A stretch of 64,000 nucleotides of DNA from Bradysia coprophila (Eukaryota; Arthropoda; Insecta; Diptera; Sciaridae): assembly GCF_014529535.1 (NCBI RefSeq), contig NC_050738.1:3728588-3792587 (forward strand). Direction: 5' to 3'. The translations under genes were made by a program, and so were the position numbers. This document shows positions 33,217-44,190 of the stretch, in pieces; position 1 is the stretch's first letter; each line of letters begins with the position of its first letter. The notes beneath the pieces were generated by a model. The model was given only the letters and a program-made list of their open reading frames with translations. It was not told the origin of the DNA and did not search any database.

Positions 33217-36052
33217 ATGGCAGACTCGGAGAAGGAACAACAACAAAACCAACCAACAAAAACAGAGGAAGAACAGCCACCAAAAGAAGTAATCGGTATG
33301 TTCTTTTCGATTTTCACCGACAGCCGCATGTTCTATACCCTTTCCTGTTAGAAAAAATGCCGATCAGCCATTTTGTAATTTAATCAAAAAAAAAAAAATT
33401 AAAAGGAACGCTTTAACTTTCGATTTCTATATCATGGCCGGAATGAATGAGCGGGCAATGAAATTTTATTTCGATTGCGATGTATCAAACTATTGTCCAA
33501 AGAATTTCTATTCACGCACTTGAATTTCATTCAAAAATCCTTATATGTATATTCGTAAGGTTGCGAGGTTTTTTTTTAATTGATGCGGCCATTTTCGGAT
33601 TTCCATTTCAATTTACATCATTTTGCGTTACATCACAGGGCCCTCACGCTACATTTAAAGGACACCAACAAAAGTTTATTCAAATGTGACGGCAAATTGT
33701 GTGCCGCAGTGTTGGCCGGCCGAATGAGTTAATCAAACCTTTTATGGATGTTTTGTCAGTGACGGTTTTCCTTTGTTAGTAAACTATTTGTTTGTTTAGA
33801 AATATGCATCACTGTTTTGCATAATCGTAGTCTAGAACGTGAACATAAATTCGGATTAATTTATCTGTCTCGTGCGTTTCATGAGACTTAACGTCCGATA
33901 TGATCACACTGATCACGCATTTTTGTGCGTCAATATTTCTACTTTAATGGGAACGATTTGCTGGAAAGATATAAATAGCATCAATCGGTAGCTAGCGTGA
34001 AATGACAGACCATTTACCAGAACATCGTTTAGAACTTTAACAGAGAAATATTTCGATTTTGTACGAAGCCTTTATGCCAATGAAAATTCTCTTTGGTAAC
34101 TAAATGCACCGAGTCCCCGAGCACCCAGTGGAGCACACACTGTTTGTACCAATTTAACTTCCGCTGCTTGCAAAGGATCTCTAAAACAATTTGTGTGCAA
34201 ACAACTTGAGTTAAATGTAAACCCCGGAAACTCAGGCAATAAAATTGAAAATACGAAATTTTACGTACGGACATATGAGCAAAAGGATACGTAAGGCGAA
34301 GAAAAATGCTAAGTGTCATTAAAATTCCAGAATGGAAAGATCGGCAATTTCTTATTCGCCTAGATGTAAAGAAAAGGCGCCAAGAGACTTTTTCTTTTGT
34401 GCTGTGTGTTTGTACGAAAAATTACGTCATTTTCCAGGGAGATTCATCTCACATGATTGAAAATAGGGATCCAGACCGAAAAATGGAAATCTTCTAAAGA
34501 CTTGTCCATCGTGACCAATTCTCCAAGTGTCCAAAGTTCGCCTAAATTTTTTTTCCCGAAAAATTCCACTCTGGACTCCTTTTTTACTTAACAATCGAAG
34601 ATTGATTCGGATAAAAGTCTTCATACCTGTTCGTATATCTGACGAAGTGGAAGTGGGTCATCAACGGCAGTGATCTTGGTTGACTAAAAAGTCAGTGACA
34701 TCGACCGATGTTCTGTGAATCTATAAAATCACAGTGACGTTTTCGGTTGTCGTTTGAAATTTTATAGACGCAACTTGAGCACCGCTAAAATCGGAAACAT
34801 TTACTTTCGTATACTATTAGCCCGACAATAATTTTTGATTAGAATTACACTTTTCGAACGACTCAAATGTTTCCAACGAATAGATTTTCATCATTAAGGC
34901 TGATAAGGCAATACAAAATTAAAGTTATCAGTTCGGTGTGCGTTGAAAACATTTCACACCGAATAACATTTGGCACTTTGTGTGCGCTACGTTTACATTG
35001 TATGGGACCTAATGTGCTACTCTATTTATATCAATTGCAGCAATTAAGGTGTGCGGAACCGTGAAATGGTTCAATGTCAAGAGCGGCTACGGTTTCATCA
35101 ATCGTAATGACACCAAGGAGGATGTATTTGTACATCAGACCGCTATCATTATGAACAATCCGAGGAAGGCAGTTCGTTCCGTCGGCGATGGAGAAGTCGT
35201 TGAGTTCGATGTCGTCATCGGTGAGAAGGGAAATGAAGCTGCCAACGTAACTGGACCCGAAGGCAAACCAGTTCGCGGTAGTCCATATGCGGCCGATAAA
35301 CGGCGTAAGGTGCTTCGTCGCCGGAATAAGCGCAGTAGTGGTACGAGAGGTGGTCCTTTGATTGAAATTTCGATTTCAATGGGAAAGTTGTTAACAAAAT
35401 AATATTTTCCTGCTTTCCTTTTTTCATGGACACCGCAGAAGGTGAAGATGGAACGGACGGTGGTGCTAAGAGCGGTGAAGAAGGTCAAGACCAGCAACAA
35501 CAACGACCCCAACGACGATTCAATCGTGGACGCGGTCGTTTCAACGAATTTGGTGGTGGTTTCAATCGCCGCGCACGTCAAGAGAGTGGCAACGTTGGCG
35601 AAGGTGGTGACGGAGTCGTCGAAAGTAGTGGCGAGGAAAATGTTCGCAACGGTGGACAGAATCGCAATGGCCCGAGACGATACTTCCGTCGCAATTTCCG
35701 TGGCGGTCGTGGAGGCGGTGGTGGCGGAGGTGGTGGTCCGAGACGTCCACGCAATGAAGATGGCGGCGATGGTGGACCACAGGAGAATGGCCAAGATGGA
35801 GGTGGTCAGCAGAGAGGTCCGCCAAGACGTGGCAATCCACGATTCCGTCGTCCGATGCGTAGGAAGCAAAATGGCAGTGCTAATGGTGTTGAGGTAAGAA
35901 TGAAGATTATTCATTGATATTTGATTGAGTGGTCAATAGCAACTCCGATCGGTATTATGTACAGACAGTTTCAAGTATTGAACAAAATTGTTTTTCCTTT
36001 GCAGGATGGTGGTCAGCCATTACAAAATACAACAACTGAGAGTTCCGCTTAA
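33217..36052 (+). CDS. yps: Y-box (cold-shock domain) RNA-binding protein
   Basis: Exons 33217-33295, 35041 to about 35349, 35439-35893, 36005-36052 (TAA); about 296 residues. The short N-terminal exon is Gln/Glu-rich. Exon 2 codes the cold-shock domain with RNP1 KSGYGFI (residues 40-46) and RNP2 VFVHQ (55-59), followed by the family tail [20 protein letters not shown]. Exon 3 codes a long Arg/Gly-rich region with a nine-Gly run. The donor of exon 2 is uncertain: GTGGTC at 35350, GTACGA at 35341 and GTAGTG at 35335 are all phase 1 and keep frame. If the intron is retained the protein ends 22 codons later with KLLTK. In Drosophila, Yps packages mRNA and works with Orb and Trailer hitch in translational control in the germline. 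Confidence 0.93.
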
Positions 36053-37210
36053 ATTGCATAACAACTGCGGAACTTTTTATTTTATGGAACAAGAAACATC
36101 AATAACTATACATCTCTCCCCATCCATATTTTTTTTGTGAAACAGCAAAGACGTTCGGCTTTTATTCAAAACCTAAACGAACGGTAAAATTTTTGTGTGT
36201 GTGAAACGGAACACATTTTTAAGTTTTAATAATCAGCTTTTAATGTCCTCAACACGTTTTTCGACCACCAACAAACAACCAAAATTCTGAGTAATTGAAA
36301 GCTTTTTTTAAGTTCAAAACATTTTTTAGACAAAAATTTTTTTTCTGTGTTTTATTTATGATGTAACCCACGTAATTAGTAAATGGAATACACTAAAAAA
36401 TTTTGTTTTTTTTTATTTTTTTTTCTTTAAATTATTTTTTTTTTAGTTTTTTTTTAAATAAAAATTCTTTGTGCACTTGAACCAGTGGGTCTCTTTAATA
36501 ACCAAAAACAACAACAATAAAATCATCCGAATTGGAGTGCTCTGTTTTCTTTTAATTTTTATAATTTTTGTTTCGGCACTCGTCCCACCCTCCTCAAATC
36601 AAAACGATCGTTTCTGAATCATAAAATGAAAACAATCAATTGCGAGAATTAGTAATAACCCCACCCCCCGTATAATTAACACCTTTTGTGTACACACTTC
36701 CAATGCTCAAAATGTTGGACTTTTTCATGATGATGATGATTGTAAACAAAAACAAAAAATGAATGAAAAAAATAAACAAAAAAATACAAAAAAATGGATA
36801 ACAGAAACTAACTAACCAGGGAAATTAAATATAAAAATTTATCGTCAAATTGAAGGAAATAAAAATCAGAATGAAAACTAAACAATAATTAATAAAAAAA
36901 ATATTTTTAATAGCGCATTTTGTATTTTATATTAAAATGAAAATTATTAATTTTTCTGTTGGATTTTTTCTTTTTTGTAAAACACAAAAAACAGTAAAAA
37001 AAAAATACAAAAAAAATTGTAGAATTTTGAATCTCTGCTGAATGTTATTTACATATTTTATATACGAAAAATAATAAAAAGCAAAGAAACATTTTTTATA
37101 ACGAAATAAAAAAAAGAAAAAACAAAACAAGAAAAGTGAAAACATAATTTTATTTTAGTTTGTCTTTTTTAATCATGTAAACAGAAATAAAAAGCATTTT
37201 GAGACTTGGA
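36053..37210 (+). other. long AT-rich 3' untranslated region of the Y-box gene
   Basis: Dense A and T homopolymer runs (for example 36400-36470 and 36760-37130), several AATAAA signals (about 36460, 36900 and 37186) and no credible frame. Multiple poly(A) sites are likely. Confidence 0.5.
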
Positions 37211-39070
37211 CTAAAAAAACGCCTTGCATTTCATTTATGGGGAAGGTCTGCGCTACTCCTTGTAAGGGGTACTCATTACTGATCTCGGAAATCCAGTAAA
37301 TCATCGCAAATATTATTTAATGACAGATCATCGTATTTCTTTACGTCTAAGCATATTGGAAACAAATATTTGACTTTGTAATAATGATTTTCTGAAATCA
37401 GTTCCCCTCTCATTCCTACCTATTAAACGAACATAATTTCAGAATTTTACATTGTACTAAATGGCCTCACTACTAACAAAGCAAAAACTATTAGAATCAG
37501 ATTCAACATTTAGGTTAAACTCACGACCGGACTGGCTAGTGGTTACCTGTCGGTCTATCGAGCGATCTCTAAAGCTTCAGCGAAAATATTTTTATCGGCC
37601 CAAGCTGCATGTAAAACAGTCAACAGCCCATCGGACGGTGCCCGATCGCCCAATATGACCAGTCCATGCCTCGTTACACTTTTATGCTTCGGCAAGTCAT
37701 TGTGTTACTTTAGATTCTAAAAGAACAGGTAAACAGGTAATATTGTTCAGAAGAGACAATTTTGATGGAGACTGCGGTCGTTGCTGAAGTAGTTCCAATG
37801 TTCTGTGCAAGCTACAAAATCACCAGTTTTCGGGTGAATTAGTTTGCAGTGCCGTATTAGTGTAAGTTTTCAATTGCTCTTAGTGTTTACTTCCAAAATT
37901 CGATCAATCATATTCAATACAACTGCAACTCATAGTGTTACCTGACTGCAGAGAATATTTGAGAGCGAATATATTATCAGAAAGTGGAGTTAATGTGATC
38001 CTTTGAGTGTTTCCATTACACATTCAGCTGTGTGTATTGCCTCTTATTAAAACGATGGTACAATAATGCAAATTAAAGCACTTAAAACAACCTTCAGTTG
38101 TTAATTGGTACATCATCATCATCAATGAATAGAACTAAAAAGGATGGGGTTTGAAATTTGAAGGCTTATCTATCAATATTTTGTGTTTGAGTGTTTGCGA
38201 CTTTGAAATAAACGGTTTCGTCACTATCACGCGCGTGGGTTTGTATGAGCGGATCTGGATCAGCTGAAAGAAAATGCGTCACCTATCAAAGTCACTGACT
38301 GTACCTCAGTTTTCCAGAAAGAGAGGTCTAAGCTTATGTGAGTTTTTCAGAGTCAGACTCCAATTTGGCAATCCGAAAGATATTATTGAAAATACCGAAT
38401 GCGAAATCCATCGATGACTTTAGGGATCTAATATATGATTATGTTTGAATTTAAGGCGCACTTACGGCGTGAATTGCACAAAATGTTGAATTGGTGAGGC
38501 AAAATGTAGGTGTTCCTTTTATTTTCAGTGATGTGACAGGTCAAACCAAACAAATAAATAAGACGAAGATTAAATAATCTGACCATACTAAGTACGGTTA
38601 GTGCATAACGTCGTTCGCTTGTTCTACATTGTATTCCACGCTATAATATCACGAAATGATAAAAAAAAATTCATTAAAAAAATCAATTAATTTTTTCGTA
38701 ATTTTTCCTTTACTTTTTAGGATTAGTGATCCAATAATTGCTGCCCCTTTGATGTGCACATCATGAGGTGGTGGGTGTGTCCGCAATATCCTATCTTTAA
38801 TGTTAAACTTGTAGCGCTCTCGTAACTTATATGAACTCTCTTTACTTCGGTTTTTCTCTATTTAAGTCCCGAAGTACAACTATAAGGACAATAGTGAAAA
38901 ATACATATCTGTTCGATCCAAGAAATGCAACCGACAACAATAGTAGATCACATGTGTGCTAGTTTAGTTCAATGAGGTCTCTACTTACTGAAAATTCAAT
39001 TAGGGCTCGTCCACAAAATAGTCAAGAAATTTTGTTAAATCTTGGACTGTTATTCGTAACGCAAAGATTT
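37211..39070. other. intergenic, no supported gene
   Basis: Only a diverged family A MITE end (about 38230-38303) is recognisable. A 65-codon frame at 37461 has no supporting signal. Confidence 0.35.
38230..38303. mobile_element. MITE, family A, diverged fragment 5
   Basis: GATCTGGATCAGCTGAAAGA then AAGTCACTGACTGTA resembles the right end of family A (complement of TACAGTCAGxGxCAxTGA). Boundaries are uncertain. Confidence 0.35.
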
Positions 39071-39290
39071 ACACTGAGGAAAAAGATTTGAAAACTACAG
39101 CTGCAGTAGGTAATAGATCAGCTGTAATTGGTAATGTTTGGAAAAATTACCCACAGCAAGTAACGTATTACCTGTGGTGAGTAATTTTGGAAAAAGTTAC
39201 TCAATGACGGTAATTTTTTAAGAAATTACCTATAACAGCCGCTCTCAATGATTACCTGCTACGGCTAGTGTTGGGGTTTTCCAGCAGCTC
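39071..39290. mobile_element. element end with ACACTGAGGAAAAAG terminus and iterated motifs (left part)
   Basis: Begins ACACTGAGGAAAAAG. Inside are repeated CAGCTG cores and GGTAAT / AATTACC motifs in both orientations (GCAGTAGGTAATAGATCAGC, GAAAAATTACCCACAGCAAG, TAAGAAATTACCTATAACAG). The same terminus recurs inverted at 43742-43756. No coding capacity. Confidence 0.55.
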
Positions 39291-39600
39291 TGCATATTCA
39301 GGAAACGTTTTAAAATTAAAAAACGAAATCTTTCGAGAAAATGGGACAACAAAAATTTAGATAAAACTTTAACACGACTTACTTATTGTCCGCTCATCGA
39401 AATTTTTAATAAAAAAACATAGCTAACGCCGACCCGTACGAAACACCTATTCGTATCAAAAGCCTTTAATGTGAAACTCTTCATTTCTCTTACTTCATTT
39501 TCTTCTCTGCTGAAAAACTATTCTTCCTTTTCAATCACTTACATTATCCACTCTTTGCCTTGTTATCATATACAATTAAATTGCCGGAGGCAATATAGAC

Positions 39601-40660
39601 AGCCCCGTACGAAGTCAACTTTCATAAATTCCTATTTAAACAGCTATATACCGCTATATTTACCTATATTTCACTGTAAATAAACATTTCACAGAGGAAT
39701 ATGCTATTATATAGCTCTATATGCCTGCATATAGCTCAATATAGCTGTATATAGGTATATATAGATGTCCATATATGGAATCCCTGAAACCCCTCACACT
39801 TAACACATTATTTCCATGTTAACAGAAACTCTCTAAGCATCATTTTTCCCACTTTATATCGTTTTACTAAAATCCAATATGGCCGCCGGCAGCCATTTTA
39901 ATAGGAGACCGGAAATAGTACCGACGCTTTACATTCGTTAATACCTTTCAAACAAAAAAAAATTCATGAAATTCGGTCAAAATTTACTCGAGATATTGTC
40001 AAAATACACCACGTTCACTGTACTTCCGAGTAGCCAGATAAGAGCTCACTCCAAGAGACCTAGCTCACGCTCCGGAGAACATAATTTCATAAATTTTTTT
40101 TTCCCTGATTGGTACGGTCAATACCTATCTAATAAAGCTAAAACAGACGAAATATGTTCAAATGTGGCCGACCTACAAGCAAAAACTGCTTGCCGCCCTG
40201 TGCCTGTTCCACACCAAGGGGTCTAACTCACGAGTCGGTCATCCGATTTCCATAAACTTTTTTTTGTCGATCGGTATTGTAAATACCTTTTATTTGACGT
40301 ATCACTTACAAGTTTAACGTTTAAATGTCCGGAGATATCTTCGAAAAACCGTAAAGCACTTATTGGGCCACAGCTCGGGAGGGGTCGATCCAAAATCACT
40401 CATCTTCGAACTTAGCCTGTCTTTTGACATTACCAAACGGGAAAAAAAGAATTTTCAAAATCGGATGCGTTTTACTCAAGTTATCGTGCAGACAGACAGA
40501 CGGACGGACGGACAGACGGACAGACAGACGGACATTTTTTTTTCGCGGATTTGGCATCTCTAGACAACCACAATAGGTTTCCCCTTACTCAGGGAGTCCA
40601 ATTCGACGTGTTACAAACGTATGCGTAAACCTATAAGACCCCAGTACTTCGTACGGGTCT
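39601..40660. mobile_element. non-autonomous element with GCCCCGTACGAAG termini, copy 2
   Basis: Left AGCCCCGTACGAAGT, right ACTTCGTACGGGTCT. Shared blocks with 27809-28596 include TTTACTCGAGATAT, GATTGGTAxxGxCAATACCT, CTAACTCACG, CATCTTCGAACTTA, TTTTACTCAAGTTATCG and CAGACAGACGGAC. A TATATAGCTATA-type iterated palindrome fills 39645-39776. No protein is encoded. Confidence 0.75.
40485..40532. repeat. GACAGACG simple repeat
   Basis: Run of CAGACAGACGGACGGACGGA-type tetranucleotide repeats inside the GCCCCGTACGAAG element; a shorter run sits at the matching place in the copy at 28452. Confidence 0.8.
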
Positions 40661-40745
40661 AAAAAAAACGCAATTGGCGGGAACTAGTTATTGTAATAGA
40701 CTACACGCTGCAGAAATATGGAATTCATTCGATCTGCTTCTTCAG

Positions 40746-41571
40746 TTCAATTTTATTTCGAGGGGTTCTTTTGATTTTGACTGACCGAAATCGGTGCTAT
40801 TTTTTCCTCTACTTTTTTATATATGGATAGTTAGTTGATTTTCCATAACTGAATGGTGGTAAGCGGTTAAAAGTCGAAAAATGAGGTTTCGTAGTCCGGA
40901 TTTCTTTTCCGTGAGGTCGATTTCTCTCGAAGCAAATAGTAACTTCAAAACATTTGATGATAAACGGCCGAAAATATGACATCCGAAAAATTTCTCAGAA
41001 TCGATGGAACCTCGGTGAACTTTGACGAGGGCTGTGACCTCACTAATGCAATTATTTGATTAAATTATTATTTATTATGAATGTGGAGTAGTTTGGCACG
41101 TGACTACTTTCAGATAAAAACTGTGTGTTCCACCCCGCCAAACTACTACATATTAGTCATTCTTTAAAGCTGAAGTCCTCCACATTCATAATATAAAATA
41201 ATCAAAGAATTGCATTAGTGAGGTCACAGCCCTCGTCAAAGTTCACCGAGGTTCCATCGATTCTGAGAAATTTTTGGGATGTCATATTTTCAGCCGTTTA
41301 TCATCAAACTTTATGAAGATAATATTTGCTTCGAGAGTACTCGACCTCAGATTTCCAACGAGCCCATACACGTTCGTGACCTCATCATCTCACGGAAATG
41401 AAATCCGGACTACGAAACCTCATTTTCGACTTTTGGCCGCTTACCACCAGCCAGTTATGGAAGATCAAAAATATATGAGACTGGTTTTGGGGCCTAAGCA
41501 CATATCTAAAAAAGTCCAGGAAAAAAAAGCGCCGATTTCGGTTAGTCGAAATTTATTTTATTTTATTGAAA
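40746..41571. mobile_element. large foldback element, arms about 350-390 bp
   Basis: The left arm 40746-41095 and right arm about 41180-41571 are inverted copies around a 90-bp centre. Matched blocks: CCGAAATCGGTGCTATTTTT / AAAAAAGCGCCGATTTCGG; GAGGTTTCGTAGTCCGGAT; GATGATAAACGGCCGAAAAT; GAACCTCGGTGAACTTTGAC; GAGGGCTGTGACCTCACTAA. Identity near the centre is very high and falls outward, where indels appear. No gene inside. Confidence 0.85.
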
Positions 41572-41927
41572 AAAAAAAAAACTTTGTCTTCCAGCCGGCT
41601 GAGGCAATCTAAGAACAACCGGCGACTCGGTTGGGTGAAAAAGTGTCGGCAGGTCTCTAGCCTGTGCTCGTTGAACCATTTTTCCAGACTTTATCCTTAA
41701 TATTTTGATTTTCAAAATAATTTTCATTTTTACGTGAATCAATATTGTCGCAATAATATCTTTCAATTATTAATGACACATTACGTGTTGTAAATACACA
41801 GTTTTCATATGTGTATCTCATGTAGGTAATGTTACACCCACAATACAGCTACTCCAGGGATGTATATTACCCAACGGGAATATGCGTTGTGTAGCTTACA
41901 TTAACATAAGGCATTTGTAGCATACAT

Positions 41928-42095
41928 GTTCCGTAGCTCAGGTGGATTATTCTGGACTGGAGATCAAGAGGTCCCGGGTTCGCGCCCCAACAAGGCAAGT
42001 TTTTATTTTATTTTATTTTTATTATAATAATTATTAATAAAAAATCAATTTCGTTTCATTTCAGCTAAAATTCAGTTCAAAATTAACTCGTCGGA
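41928..42095 (+). mobile_element. SINE-like unit with tRNA-like head (left copy)
   Basis: TAGCTCAGGTGG at 41935 matches a pol III box A, and GGGTTCGCGCCCC at 41976 matches box B, 41 bp apart as in a tRNA. The stems do not pair into a full cloverleaf, so this is tRNA-derived rather than a tRNA gene. A TTTTATTTTATTTTATTTTT run follows, then a body containing TTTCATTTCAGCTAAAATTC and AGTTCAAAATTAAC, shared with the right copy. Confidence 0.45.
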
Positions 42096-42102
42096 TGTTA
42101 AT

Positions 42103-43380
42103 CCCAAGTAGCATTCAACTGTTAAAATTCGGTTGTACAACCGTTATGTGACCGCGGTTATAAATAGTTTGGAGATAATCCAAAATAACTAATTAGTTGT
42201 CGCAACGTTACTACAACGTTGTAGTAACGGTTGTACAACGGTTTTTGCCCAGTTGTGAAATTCTATCAACGAATTGGTTGTGTGACGGTTATACAACGAA
42301 TTGGTTAAAGTTGTGAAAGGGTTGCAAAACCGTCGTAGGACTTATAAGTCACATTTGAAATTTCAATATTGTCTCACTTTTAAGTTGTATCACGGTTGTT
42401 CTACCGTTTGACAACTTTTTCGTTTATCATTATTTTCAGCTTCTAACTACATTTTCAAGAACACGTTTTTACATTGAAAATTTTATCTGCGATAGGATAT
42501 TTGGAAATCAATTCACATTATTTATATGCACCGAAAAGACGTTTGTATGCACTGCAATCGATTTTTTAAAATTAATTATTCCTTTTTTGGTGTAAATAAA
42601 GTAAGAATTATTTTCTTCACAGTTTGATTTTGGTCAACAATTAGTCAGTCAGACATTTTTCCAATTTTCCGGACATTGATAATGAAATATTTCACTGCTA
42701 TGACAGTTAAACAACATTTTATCGATCTATTTCACTTTTATTGTAAGAAACTGTTGTCGATCCTAAATCCTAGCGGGATATTCCTAAAGAGACCTAACAA
42801 GACATAAGAATCCTAACTTCAACGACAGCGGCAGACAAAAGTTGTGAAATTGATCAATAAAATGCTGATTTACAAATTGGCATAAAGATACAAAATGACT
42901 ATTCACAAAATACGATCAATTTTCATCACAATTTTCAAACTTCACATTAATTCATTGTTTCACATTATGGCATCGTATTAAAATTGCATTACTAAAGCAC
43001 AACAAGTTTCTCACAGATTACATCTTGATTCCAACTGACGCGTCAGTTAGAATCATGTCATAAATCAACAACTGAAAATGTATTGGTTCCATAACCGTTT
43101 TAAGACGAATTAGTTAAGTAGATTACTCCGACTTATTGGTTGCATAACAGTTAATTGACTAATAAGTTTTTGGCAAAAATTGTCGATTCACTTATTCGTT
43201 TTATAACGGTAGTACAACTAATTCGTTAAAAATTGAATGATAACGAATTAGTTGTTAAACGGTTATATAACGAATAAGTTATTGTGAACATAACGTATTC
43301 GTTACATAACCGTTGGACAACGAAAAAGTTTGCAACGAATTAGTCAATTTTCCAACCGCGGTTATGAAATGCTACTTGGG
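42103..43380. mobile_element. 1.28-kb element with CCCAAGTAGCATT ends and iterated GTTGTACAACGGTT motifs
   Basis: Left terminus CCCAAGTAGCATTCAACTG, right terminus its complement (GAAATGCTACTTGGG). The ends also share CCGCGGTTAT. The interior has no gene. Its left and right thirds are full of degenerate copies, in both orientations, of motifs such as ACGGTTGTACAACGG, AACGAATTGGTTGTGTGACG, GGTTATACAACGAATTGG and CGAATTAGTTGTTAAACGG. The middle (about 42420-43060) lacks them. Confidence 0.7.
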
Positions 43381-43439
43381 ATACAACAGAATACTCCCCA
43401 GTACGTGTGAAATGTAACTCCGAAAGGCCAGAAATATTT

Positions 43440-43612
43440 TCTTTTTAAATTATTGGGTTAATTTTGAACTGACTTTTATCAGAAATGAAACCAAAATTAT
43501 TTTTAATAATATTATTTTAAAAAAAAAAAACAGGATCCGACATGATTCGAACCCGTGCCTATCGATCACAACATTTTGATTGTAGGCAATCACACAGCTA
43601 TTGTAGGTAATC
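43440..43612 (-). mobile_element. SINE-like unit with tRNA-like head (right copy, inverted)
   Basis: Read on the minus strand from about 43612: TAGCTGTGTGATTG (box A-like), then GGCACGGGTTCGAATCATG (box B), a run of 12 T, and a body with TTTCATTTCTGATAAAAGTC and AGTTCAAAATTAAC. Head, T-run and body come in the same order as in the left copy at 41928. The two flank the CCCAAGTAGCATT element tail to tail. Confidence 0.45.
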
Positions 43613-43756
43613 ACAACTACAGCTCTGATAGCAAGTAGAAAAATACAGCTGTGACAGCTACGGGCCGAAATATTTTCTGTGACAGCTGTATTTTCTCAAA
43701 AACTACAGCTGGAGACAGATCGCAGCTGTAGCAGGTAACTACTTTTTCCTCAGTGT
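43613..43756. mobile_element. element end with ACACTGAGGAAAAAG terminus and iterated CAGCTG motifs (right part)
   Basis: Ends CTTTTTCCTCAGTGT. The interior repeats ACAGCTGTxACAGCT-like palindromes and GCAGGTAACTAC / GTAGGTAATCAC motifs. It mirrors the start of 39071-39290. The two may be halves of one element split by later insertions or two separate copies. Confidence 0.5.
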
Positions 43757-43844
43757 AGGAAGTTTAGAATTTTGAAGAATTTAAATTTTATTAGTTTTTT
43801 ATTCTCAATAATAATAGACGAGTGATATGCGTGATAATACACAT

Positions 43845-44190
43845 TGTGGGCCGAAAAAAATACAAACATCTTGGTCTGATCATCGACGAAGATCTTTCAC
43901 TTCACGATCACGTCAAGAATCAAGTAGGTAGTTAGGTAGATTAGGGGTTTAAGAGGCTTTTTCAATTGAGAAGCAGGAACCTTGTGCAAAATTCTCCCTG
44001 ACTTTTCTTTTTCTCTCAGGGACATTTCACTGTTTTCAATAAGAAGTCGTTAAGGCACTTTGTTATCTAATGATGGTAGATCCTGATCTTGGAGTTCACA
44101 ATACCCGAAGGTGCGAAACATGAGATTAATTGTAAAAAGGGTCAATATCTTAGAATCAAGCAACATCTCAAGAGACCCCATTCATCTCAC
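43845..44190 (+). pseudogene. decayed LINE (Jockey-like) reverse-transcriptase 3' fragment
   Basis: Starting near 43849 one frame reads GRKKYKHLGLIIDEDLSLHD then HVKNQVG, which is the C-terminal YLGxxxDxxLSxxxHI motif of non-LTR retrotransposon ORF2 proteins. Stops follow at once, with scattered related peptides (FKRLFQLRSRNLVQNS) up to about 44190. It is a fossil with no coding potential. Confidence 0.6.

Noticed and set aside
35442..35897. 151-codon plus-strand frame overlapping Y-box exon 3
   Set aside because: Alternative frame of GGT-rich coding sequence; Val/Ala/Ser composition and no domain.
35135..35914. 259-codon minus-strand frame across the Y-box gene
   Set aside because: Low-complexity Thr/Ala/Ser translation opposite the RG-rich exon; the plus strand has the cold-shock domain and splice signals.
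41928..41997. Functional tRNA gene
   Set aside because: Box A and B are good, but acceptor and T stems do not pair and no clean anticodon arm can be drawn; tRNA-derived repeat is the better reading.
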